A stretch of DNA of 64,000 nt, taken from positions 38,907,644-38,971,643 of the forward strand of contig NC_054712.1 of the NCBI RefSeq assembly GCF_016097555.1, given 5' to 3'. Shown here in pieces: positions 9,701 through 18,300 of this stretch. Each line of letters opens with the position of its first letter. Within the stretch, counting starts at the first letter, position 1. The DNA is from Gigantopelta aegis (taxonomy: Eukaryota; Mollusca; Gastropoda; Neomphalida; Peltospiridae). The position numbers and the translations under genes are program-made. Below the pieces are notes generated by a model. The model was not told the DNA's origin, ran no database searches, and saw nothing but the letters and a program-made list of their open reading frames with translations.

Positions 9701-12021
9701 GATTTGTTAAAAGGGCTGTGCAGTTTTGTGCCTCTGCTGTAGTGAACAGTAGACATAGTCCATTCAAAACAGTTTTGAGTGTATAAATAGTTCTAATTAA
9801 GAATCTGTTCATTAGAAATTTTATATTTTACAAACTACTCACTGGTATGATTCTGAACGTATTGCCTACTGTATTGACATCGTGTTGTTAGTGATCATGG
9901 TGGAAAAACAAGAGCTCCTGACAAACAGAATTTTTCCTCTTAAAAAATATTAATCAAAGTGTTTGTCCACTGCATATATTTCAGAAACATATATTTTATC
10001 ATGTAGTGGCTTTAAAAACTGAAAATGCTGAACTACGCTTGTGTGATATGATTATTTGTTCAAACAAGTGTCTGAATGGTTAGAAACTAGCATGCTTTCC
10101 TGTTTACAGGATGGTGTTACACTTTTGTTTACTAGAATGGTTAGAAACTAGCATGCTTTCCTGTTTACAGGATGGTGTTACACTTTTGTTTACTAGAATG
10201 GTTAGAAACTAGCATGCTTTCCTGTTTACAGGATGGTGTTACACTTTTGTTTACTAGAATTTTTAGTTTGTTTTTGTTTAACAACACCACAAGAGCACAT
10301 TGATTAATTAATCATCAGCTACTGGATGTCAAACATTTGGTCATTCTGACACGTAGTCATCATAGGAAACCCGCTACATTTTTCCTAATGCAGCAAAGGA
10401 TCTTTTATATTCACTTTCCCAGACAGAAAGCACATACCATGGCCTTTGCCCACTTGTGGTGCACTGGTTGGAACAAGAATTTTGAATGGATCCACCAAGG
10501 TGATTTGATCCTGTGACACAAGCACCCCAAGTGCTTTCCAGACGGTTCGTCCTCTGGACGTTTTGTCCACAGACAATTCGTCCACGTACAATTCATCCAC
10601 CCACCTCGGACAATTCGTCCACTCGATTACAACATTTAGACCAATAAATCTAAAATGTTATTTCTTAGCCATTGAAATGGTTAATTGGTTTCATTTTGTG
10701 GTAAACTACTAGTATATGAAACAAACTAAATTTTAGTGGCACTATCAACTTGTTATTGTCTGTCTGTGTCCATTATAGTTCTTTATAGTATTGATATGTT
10801 GTTATTCTTGAATGATCAGCTATATTTACAGCTATATTTTGAGACCTCGTTCAAAAATAGCGTCATAATAAATTTGTAAATTTTTATAATAATCATAAAT
10901 TTACTTTAATTGTCTCCATCATACTTGGTAACCCCCCTCTGCCATGGGCAAAGCCAATGGCGATGTCAGTGATATAGGCATGGCAAAGCTGTTAGGTTAG
11001 GTTACAATCTGCACTTCTCTGACAATTCTCTGTGTCGATATTCCACTAAAATAAAGTGTCCGTATATTTATTTAATCTGTGGATGTAATATATGGTAAAT
11101 AACTAATACAAAAAACACTATAGTGGACGAATTATCCAAGAACAATTTTTTGTTGTGGATGAATCGTCTCGAGTTCAACAGTGGACAAATTTTTGGTGGA
11201 CAAATCGTCTGAGGACGAAACGTCCAGAGGACGAATTATCTGCATCCCCCTCAGGCTCAAGTGAGCACCCAATCGACTAAGCTAAATCCGGCTCCTATTA
11301 ACTAGAATGGGCATGTTGTTAATTATTTTTATTAATTGATTGCAATAAAGGCCTTATTTTATTTCATGTACCGTAACTGAAAAATATTGAATATTCTTTC
11401 TGTAAGTAAGCCTATCATAGTTTTTTTTTTTGTCGCTAGCCAAATGTCAAATGACGTCGATCGGATCTTAACTAAAAAAGTTTGAAAAATAAAATAATTA
11501 AAAAACAACATGCATTGAGATTAACATTCATAGATGTAACTACATATGTGGTAGTGTTGTTTTTGTTGGGGTTTTAAAATCATAATTCGATGGAAACCAC
11601 CTGCCAGTGCCACAAGAGTTGAAGAGATAACAGACCTGTTTATTTTTGATACTGATACTATGATAGGGCTTAAAAACATTTTTTTTTAAAGCTCTAACGG
11701 TAACATTAATTTATGTCACAGTGCCAAAAGAAAATTACACATCTTAAAATGCTATATATATTTACTTTTTAAATTTTCGATTGCATTACAGTTCAGTTGC
11801 ACCATAAACGATAAAGCGTACGGTTCCGTACGAATAGGCCAAATTGGTTTGTCTAAAGAAAAAACATTGATAATTACCACTTCAATATCTCTAAATCCAG
11901 TTAAAACTAGATTCTTTAATAGTTCACATCCTATTCCGCCAGCACCAACAACCAGTATTTTACTGTTGTGTGTATTTTCTTGCACGCTTTCACACAAAAC
12001 ACCTTTGATGGCGGCTGCCAT
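688..12021 (-). CDS. UBA2: SUMO-activating enzyme subunit 2 (UBA2/SAE2), N-terminal exons 1-5; gene continues past the left edge
   Basis: UBA2 pairs with SAE1 to form the SUMO E1, which adenylates the SUMO C-terminus and holds it as a thioester before handing it to UBC9, mainly in the nucleus. Five coding exons join in frame: 11878-12021, 6903-6986, 4361-4431, 3215-3279 and 688-788 (155 codons, phases 0, 0, 2, 1, 0). All have AG acceptors and GT donors. The product starts [12 protein letters not shown], then [20 protein letters not shown] (ATP-binding glycine loop), [17 protein letters not shown] (ribose and phosphate contacts), [19 protein letters not shown] (Mg/adenylate Asp) and [14 protein letters not shown]. 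These are the signature blocks of the UBA2 adenylation domain. The catalytic Cys exon, UFD and C-terminal signals lie outside. An in-frame upstream ATG (MFETK) exists, but the chosen ATG has the AAAATGG context and matches the family start. The introns are full of repeats. Confidence 0.95.
2901..3140. repeat. Two tandem copies of a ~119 bp palindromic (MITE-like) unit
   Basis: Copy 1 is 2901-3020 and copy 2 is 3021-3139. Each starts GGGACCTAATTCACTAAA and ends TTTGTGAATTAGGCCCCT, so its ends are inverted repeats of each other. Inside, CTCGCAACTTTGC and GCAAAGAGNATGCTTTG add weaker dyads. The pair sits in UBA2 intron 4. No coding capacity is seen, so it is a non-autonomous inverted-repeat element duplicated head to tail. 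Confidence 0.8.
3215..3279 (-). CDS. UBA2: UBA2 exon 4
   Basis: It completes a split Ser codon and encodes [20 protein letters not shown] plus Arg, including the conserved Asp of the LDN motif. The acceptor is TTTTCATTCCAG and the donor GTAAAA. It ends with one base of a split codon. Confidence 0.95.
3498..3838 (+). mobile_element. tRNA-derived SINE copy (diverged)
   Basis: The degraded head has TAGTTGGTACAGCACTCGCTTGAG. It is followed by the common body (CAACTGGAATATATCAAAGATTGTGGTATGTA split by substitutions, then AAAGATCCCTTGCTGC) and the tail that ends in GTTAAACAAAAC. It is the same body as the copies at 16031, 18468 and others. It lies in UBA2 intron 3. Confidence 0.8.
4361..4431 (-). 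CDS. UBA2: UBA2 exon 3
   Basis: It encodes [20 protein letters not shown] then SVM, and ends with two bases of a Ser codon completed by exon 4. It follows KAKAQ of exon 2 without a gap relative to the family. The acceptor is CTAG and the donor GTAAGT. Confidence 0.95.
4530..6074. repeat. 87-bp tandem satellite, about 18 copies, in UBA2 intron 2
   Basis: Each unit runs TAATGGTAGCCCAACTCCCA, TGACTAGTGATATTCAATGT, TGGGCTAGTAAATAMCTACT, ATTGCCATGCCAGACAGGGC, TTCTAGA. The period is 87 bp, a multiple of three, which creates long but meaningless open frames. One unit is shortened near 5107 and two share an extra GCAT (near 5405 and 5753), showing higher-order duplication. A single dispersed unit occurs at 59265-59345, where it is the start of a longer element. 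Confidence 0.97.
6075..6256. mobile_element. 182-bp MITE with perfect 15-bp TIRs
   Basis: The ends are CAGGGCTAGCTCTGG (6075-6089) and CCAGAGCTAGCCCTG (6242-6256). The interior is AT-rich with TTGGCGAATTTTGTTTTA and TTGGCGAAATAATTTCATG. Two sister copies lie in HAUS4, at 15377-15571 and 24090-24282. No open frame is present. Confidence 0.9.
6535..6755. repeat. 111-bp direct duplication
   Basis: TCACACATACCTACAGTTAA through AACAGATCTGTAAA occurs at 6535-6645 and again at 6646-6755 with few differences. It starts four bases after the right TIR of the 87-bp element. It is intronic and non-coding. Confidence 0.9.
6903..6986 (-). CDS. UBA2: UBA2 exon 2
   Basis: It encodes 28 codons, [20 protein letters not shown] followed by HVGKAKAQ, with Asp, Asn, Arg and Lys positions that contact ATP in E1 adenylation domains. 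The acceptor is TTTTATTTCAG and the donor GTGAGT-like. Both ends are phase 0. Confidence 0.96.
7141..7345 (-). mobile_element. SINE, tail half only
   Basis: In plus-strand reading it starts GGAAGGAAATGTTTTTATTTAAC, split by small changes from the standard tail, and continues through TGACGTCAGACATATGGTTA and AGCAAGGGATCTTTTATATG to about 7345. The tRNA-like head is missing, as in a 5'-truncated insertion. It lies in UBA2 intron 1. Confidence 0.85.
7733..9231 (-). mobile_element. Tc1/mariner (DD34E) transposon, full length but inactive
   Basis: It is flanked by TA, with TIRs TATACTCTTCAAAAGAAG (left) and its near-complement TTTTTTTGAAGAGTATA (right). The single transposase gene on the minus strand runs from about 8900 to 7860. 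It starts [20 protein letters not shown] with a paired helix-turn-helix ([15 protein letters not shown]), then an RxGRPR hook. The catalytic triad is [18 protein letters not shown] and [10 protein letters not shown], with 34 residues between the second Asp and the Glu, typical of Tc1. The frame is broken by a TGA just before FSDESRF (near 8471) and by a frameshift before the last motif (near 8150). Confidence 0.92.
7852..8962 (-). pseudogene. Tc1 transposase, broken
   Basis: DDE transposase that would cut and paste its own element at TA sites. The N-terminal HTH block and linker are open at 8474-8962. The catalytic core with the first two Asp is open at 8111-8422, and the C-terminal block with the catalytic Glu is in another frame at 7908-8114. 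One nonsense codon sits where Trp is usual in VWFSDES. It sits on the same strand as UBA2 inside its intron 1 and has no bearing on that gene's product. Confidence 0.9.
10073..10260. repeat. 61-bp tandem repeat, three copies
   Basis: The unit is GAATGGTTAGAAACTAGCAT, GCTTTCCTGTTTACAGGATG, GTGTTACACTTTTGTTTACTA. The three copies are essentially identical, which points to recent amplification or array homogenisation. It lies in UBA2 intron 1, just before a SINE. Confidence 0.95.
10262..11310 (-). mobile_element. SINE split by a fold-back element
   Basis: The tail and body are at 10262-10537 (TTTAACAACACCACAAGAGC, GGATGTCAAACATTTGGTC, CAAAGGATCTTTTATATTC). The tRNA-like head resumes at about 11245-11310 (CAAGTGAGCACCCAATCGAC, TAAGCTAAATCC). 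CAAGTG occurs at both junctions. The fold-back element at 10538-11243 separates the halves. Confidence 0.75.
10538..11243. mobile_element. Fold-back element with arms made of short GGACRAWTCGTCC-type repeats
   Basis: The left arm (10538-10625) reads CAGACGGTTCGTCCTCTGGA then repeats of CAATTCGTCCAC. The right arm (11120-11241) is its inverted counterpart, ending GAGGACGAATTATCTG. The middle is about 500 bp of AT-rich non-coding DNA. The architecture matches the element at 12535-13266, but the motif is different. Confidence 0.75.
11878..12021 (-). CDS. UBA2: UBA2 exon 1 (start codon)
   Basis: It encodes 48 residues from [12 protein letters not shown] to GFRDIEV and contains the GxGGxG nucleotide loop. 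The donor is GTG|GTAATT. The start codon context, read on the minus strand, is AAAATGG. Confidence 0.96.
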
Positions 12022-12300
12022 TTTAGTTTCAAACATAGACTTCCGGTTACCTAAAATTAACACCATCTATTAGATCTAAAACACGGACTGCTATCGACAT
12101 ACTAATAACACATTTCATAAAGGAAATCAAAGACCATATCAAATTATCAGTAAATTTATTTTTAAAATGAAAACTACACACAATTAAAAACAAAAATTTA
12201 ACATAGGCTTTTTTTTATTAGAATGGGTATGGAAATGCGAAGTTAGCGATCCGCGTCCTTGGTTATCCCGGGATTCCCCACATCACCGCCAAGTTCGAAG
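12022..12300. promoter_or_regulatory. Putative bidirectional promoter between UBA2 and HAUS4
   Basis: The 279 bp lie between the UBA2 ATG (minus) and the proposed HAUS4 ATG (plus). The stretch 12240-12300 is locally rich in CpG (GCGATCCGCG, CCCGGG, CACCGCC) in an otherwise AT-rich window. No clear TATA box was assigned. The promoter role is inferred from geometry and base composition. Confidence 0.5.
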
Positions 12301-12355
12301 ATGTCAAGTTCTGAGCGCGACAAATTGGACCAGGCTTCTATAACTGCAGACAAGC
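12301..12355 (+). CDS. HAUS4: HAUS4 exon 1 (proposed)
   Basis: An ATG opens MSSSERDKLDQASITADK and runs into a plausible donor, AAGC|GTCAGT. It ends with one base of a codon, and exon 2 begins with exactly the two bases needed (C+TT, Leu). It lies where a divergent partner of UBA2 should start. The exon has no conserved motif, so the call rests on phase, position and total length. Confidence 0.5.
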
Positions 12356-15300
12356 GTCAGTCTTCATAGAATATTGAAAAAAGGCTTATACATCGACCTC
12401 CAAAATTTAAACACAAATAATAATTTTTCAACACTACATTTTAAGTATATATCAGAAACTTTTAAGTTAGGTACTATTTATCCGGAATTGGAAAGGCTAC
12501 ATAAAACACTATTTTAACCAACATGTCATTGTTATGGTTACTAGTCATTTTGTACCATCCATTTCGTACCATAGTTTATAGTCATTTCCTACCATAGTCA
12601 TTTCCTACCATAGTGCTTTGGACCATTTGGTCATTTCGTACCATAGCCATTTCGTACCTACTTTTTACCATCTTGTAGCATAATGTTTGGTCATTTTATA
12701 CCATTAGTAGTTTTGTACTTGGTATCTTATTTTTGTCATGGTATGCCACTTCTTATTTTTATTGTTGACGAATAAACGTTGATGTGTAAACATACCTTAG
12801 AAAGTTAGCAAAGGTTTAAATGAACATATGTATATTGCCACTGATGATCATTTCATATGATACAAGACTCCCCCACTATCTTATATAGGCTGACGTCCTT
12901 AGCCCACTGTTGACAGATTCTTTGCCTATGCTTGCCTTATTGCTGTTGGATAATCAACAGTCACATCAGTATCGATGTAGAATATCACTGTGTGGTCTAG
13001 TCTATGATTAAGTATAACAAAATATACAGATCTTGAAATCATTATAACTTTATTTCACAGTAATTTGACATTTTACTGTCTATCAGTCAACTAAACTGCA
13101 CAATAAATGATTGTGGTACGAAATGACCAAGGCACGAAATGACCAAACAGACATGGTATGAAATGACTATGGTACGAAATGACCAGATAACTATGGTATG
13201 AAATGACCAGGGTACGAAATGGTAAAATTGGGTACGAAATGATTATGGTACGAATTGACTGGTTACCATTGTTATAAGTGATGACTTGCAAGCATTTCCA
13301 CGAGTTTACTATTTTTTGCTAGCATGGAAACAAAAAGTAAGACATTTTTGTTTGCACCATGAATTAACGGAAATCCAGGAAGTTGGAATTTGAAAACACA
13401 ATTTTCCATTTTTAATTGGAAATTGTTATTCATAATTTTTTTTGATTGGGTAAAATAATAAAATTTAGTTACGGTTTAGCAGCAATTAAAGAAACAAGTT
13501 TCACATTTTTACACATGTATGACATCCGGTTGCTTAAATTATTATTAGTACTTATTGACAGGGTTTTTATGAGCACTTGATAAAAATTGTGAAAACTTTT
13601 TTTTAAAAATATGTGAAATTTATGACTAAGCAGACTTTATTACATTAACCTACATGTACATGTAATATTGTATTCATTGGCAGCACGATTGTTTAGAAGT
13701 TTAAAAAGTATTGGTCAGGCTAGCTAACCAGTGCTGACCATTGTAAATAGACCCCTGAGTTAAGCTGCATTGTCATGATGCGATTAGTTGCACCGACTTA
13801 TCATATTCAATTTATCAGCCCTAAAAATTGGAACAGATGACACTAAAGTCATTCCAAGTTAGGTGTTCTTACAGTACGATTTGATCATGTGACAAATTGG
13901 TGCGACTAATTGCATAATGAGAACGCCGCTTTAAGTGACTTTGTCATGTCCACTGTTGTTCACTATATTAAATTTAAATAGTTTCTTACAAGTGCACAAG
14001 TATTTGTAAACAAGTTGTACTTAAGAGTTTACAATTTCGATTACCATGCAATTTACGAGCACACTCAAATGCAGCAATAGCATTAGCATACTCTTATTGA
14101 GAAAATGTAAACATTTATTATTCATGATTTAAATGTAGTTTTGGGACCTATTCTAAACTGTTTAATAGTGCAGTGTTGTATAAAAACAAAACAAAAAGAA
14201 AAATCAATGTATATGTGACAGTCATTAACAATCCAGAATCAGCAGACTTGTAACTGAAGTATCAAAGCAGTTTACTATATATGGTCTAATCACTAATATG
14301 GAAGGAAGGAAATGTTTTATTTAATAACGCACTCAGCACATTTTATTCACGGTTATATGGCGTCAGACATATGGTTAAGGACCACACAGATATTGAGAGA
14401 GGAAACCCGCTTTCGCCACTTCATCCGTGTTCGAGATTTAATTTTTTGGCCAGTATCCCAGTTGGATACTAACATTTCCAAATCTGGTATCCCACCTGAG
14501 AATTTAGTATTATATGGTATCTCTGTGGGATACTGGGTTCTTGAAGTTGGGTATCGAAAATTAAATTCTGGTATCCCTGGGATATCAGAATACCGTTAAT
14601 CTCGAACACTGCTTCATGGACTATTCTTTTCGATTAGCAGCAAGGGATCTTTTATATGCACCATCCCACAGACAGGATAGTACATACCACAGCCTTTGTT
14701 ACACCAGTTGTAGAGCACTGGCTGGAACGAGAAATAGCCCAATGGGTCCACCGACGGGGATAAATCCGTAAACCGATCACGCATCAAGCGATCACACATA
14801 CTGCTTGGCTACGTCTTGCCCTAATCATTTATATATATACAACTATATGTAAAACATTGAAATTATTGAAACTGGTTGTGTTTGTATTTTATATTAGGAA
14901 ATAATGAACATTGTAAAATGGTACTGCAGGCAAAATACATGTAGCAGACGTAAAAATATTTATACTGAAATGGTGTTTGTCTTGGCATTTGTTCCAGTGT
15001 TTCTTTATAATTAATACATTTTACAAAATGTGTGTTATTGAATTTACTCTTGTTTTGTTTAATAATTGGATATGTTTTGTTACTACCCCGGTAATACTGA
15101 TATCTACAGGTAATTGTTTTTAAATCTGCAATGTGTGTCTTTCCTTCTTTTTTTTTAAATATTTGACATCTTTTCTGATTATATTTTCTTTCTTTCAGTT
15201 AGTAACAGTTTGTCTCTGAATTTGACTGGCCAAGATGTCCACCAACACCCTAAGTTTGTTGAACTGTTGACTTCATTGACATCCCACATTAATGAATCTG

Positions 15301-18300
15301 GAGTAGGTATCCAGGTATTCAAGGATCTCACTCAGGTAAGACCACAGCACAATGTCTTTTTTCCCCTTCAGGACTCGGGGCTAGCTCTGCATGGCACTCG
15401 CCAAATTCGCCAATAACGAATTTTGAAAGCAGTTGGCGAATTTTATTTTAATTTGGCGAAATAATTTCATGTTTTAATTGACATTAAAAAAAAAAAAACT
15501 GTTGATTTCTGCAATTTTTAACGTTTAATAAACAATTTTGCGAAATGTTTTGCTCACCCAGAGCTAGCCCTTTCAGGTACCTGTATGTGGGAACAGGATA
15601 GAATTCTGAAATACATGTATTTAACAAATCCTTAGCATACATGTAGGCATCGGTAGCTGGGTTAGATGGGATGGGGTCATGGAGGGCATGGTCCTCCCCA
15701 ACTCAGAAAGGCAAAATAATATCAGGTGGGTGTGTGCATGAATTTTAGTAGGAGGGGGCATAGACTATATGTTGAGCAAATTTTATAGGGGGTCAAGACA
15801 TGCTCTTCCTGAAAATGTATTGAAAAAGTTGCTTGAGCAGGGAGGGGTGTTCATCTCCAAAAAATCCACCCTGCACAAGTGCCTGACTATTTACCCCCCC
15901 CACCACCCACCCAGAGGCCTGTTTAAAAATGTTAAAACTGGTTAAACCATGATTTTGGTCATGGACACTTGTCATTCTCGAAATTAAAGCTATGTTTTTT
16001 TTAATATTATAATGGTAAATCTAAATGCTATAGGGGCTAGATGTAGCTCAGTGGTAAAGCACTCGCTTGATGAGCGGTCGGTTTGGGATCGATCCCTGTT
16101 AGCGGGCCTATTGGGCTATTTCTCGTTCCAGCCAGTGTGCCACGACTGGTACATCAAAAACTGTGGTATGTACTAGTCTGTCTATGGGATGGTGCATATA
16201 AAAGATCCCTTGCTGCTAATCGAAAAGAGTAGCCCATGAAGTGGCGACAGCGGGTTTATTCTCCTTCAATATCTGTGGTCCTTAACCATATATCTGACAG
16301 GTCAGGTCATATGGCTTTACGTGCACATTCAGGGCAAGTTGTTGTAGCGCACGCTTATGTCTGATGCCATATAACCGTAAATATAATGTGTTGAGTGCGT
16401 CGTTAAATAAAACATTTCCTTCCTTCCTAAATGCTGTATTTATTTATTCTATTACTGAAATGTTTGTAGGCTGAAGATGTTCTTCACCATGAGAAACACA
16501 GTTGGTTACTCGTTCACATTCTGTACCATGAACTACAAGAGATGCTTCTTGACTACGATATAAATAGTCAGGATGTTTCCGTGACAACAGAAGACAAGCA
16601 AGTAAGCACTTTTGATTAGATTTTCTGTTTGTGGTACACTGAAGATTATATTTTAAAACACTAATAAAAATAAAATGCAAAGGATTCACTTTTCCAACCT
16701 TATTTAACTGTAATAATTTCAATGTAATGCTCAGAAGAAAATCTTCTGAATTTAAATAGCTGAATTGTGGATTTTAGCGTTACTCAGGAACTGTTTCTAT
16801 CTCTGTTCCTTGATGGAAAAGCACATTGTAACCTTGTTTTCACAATCAAGAACATTTTTTTTCTGGAATATTTGTTCAGTGTAATTTTCTTGTCAGAACA
16901 CGTAACTCGGCAGATGTCGTTCCTACGGGCCCAATATGCTACGTCATATTGCAGCTTTTTTTTCCCCTCAAAATATATAGTGTTTTGGAAATGAACTCTT
17001 GATATATAGGCCTATGCATTTTTGCTTCTGGAGAAAGCTAATACCCCCCTCCTCCCAAAACCCCCAACAAAAACACCCCTACCAAGTAATGATAAACATA
17101 ACCTATGTACTGGCAATGGCTTTTTTCATTCGATAGACCATATGCTGCCTTTTAATTTAAAAGTGCTGGTGTGTCATTTGATAATCATTAAGCCACATTG
17201 TATTACTGTATAATATTATATCTTGGGTTAAGCTGATATAAATTCTATTTTCAGTTTAAAGATATTTTACAACATTGTCTGACCTATGCTGAGCTTGGCG
17301 ACTACCTAGATTGCGACCCTGATATAACTTCCAAAACCACCTTGTTGGGTATTAGTCATGGTGATGTTCAGAGACTCAATCAGTATAAAGAGGTGAGATT
17401 CACTACAGGACTGGAGGTGTGACAGTTTGTAGGGTCAATCCCCACCTTCAGTTTTTTTTTGGTTTTTTCCTGTTCAAACCTCAGCAAGTGATATTCTAAA
17501 GCCACTGTGGTTGCTATCCATGTAAAAGTAGGCCTCTGCAAATTGTGAGAACGGTCATTTCGTTCACACATTGCTCGCACACATCTAATTTTGCGTAACC
17601 TTTTTTTTTGTTTGCGCAAAATTTCAAGCAACATTCACATGGATATAACGGGTCATGCAAAAATGAAATGGGTTACCTGCATTTATTTACGCAGATTTTC
17701 AATTATCAGAGGCCTGAATTTTTTTTTTTTTAAAGTATTTGCTGTTAACAACAGTGTAACCTATGTGGTAGCATAGCTGTGTAAACATTATGGTGCAGCA
17801 TGTTTCTTTTCTTACTGATAAATGGGTCATGCAGATTTTCAATTCTTAGAGGGCTGGTAAAAAGAAAAAGAGTCTTTGCTGTTAACAACAGTGTAACCTA
17901 TGTGGTAGCATAGCTGTGTAAACATCATGATGCAGCACGTTTCCTTTCTTACTTTCAACCGTCTTACACACAATGTACTTGTAACAAATCTAAAGTTTTT
18001 AATTGGAAAGTTCTTCAGGAATTGACCTACATTGTATTAGTATTCCTTTAGTAAACTGGCCTCGGTGGCGTCGTGGTTAGGCCATCGGTCTACAGGCTGG
18101 TAGGTACTGGGTTTGGTACCCAGTCGAGGCATGGGATTTTTAATCCAGATACCGACTCCAAACCAGAGTGAGTGGACCGCAAGGCTCAATGGGTAGGTGT
18201 AAAACTACTTGCACCGACCAGTGATCCATAACTGGTTCAACAAAGGCCATGGTTTGTGCTATCCTGCCTGTGGGAAGCGCAAATAAAAGATCCCTTGCTG

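Noticed and set aside
15570-15960. C/G-rich segment in HAUS4 intron 2 that might be a MITE
   Set aside because: I could not find inverted ends or a second copy in the window.
16041-16095. tRNA gene candidate with A and B boxes
   Set aside because: It is the head of a SINE; the sequence continues into the repeated SINE body and the cloverleaf is degraded.
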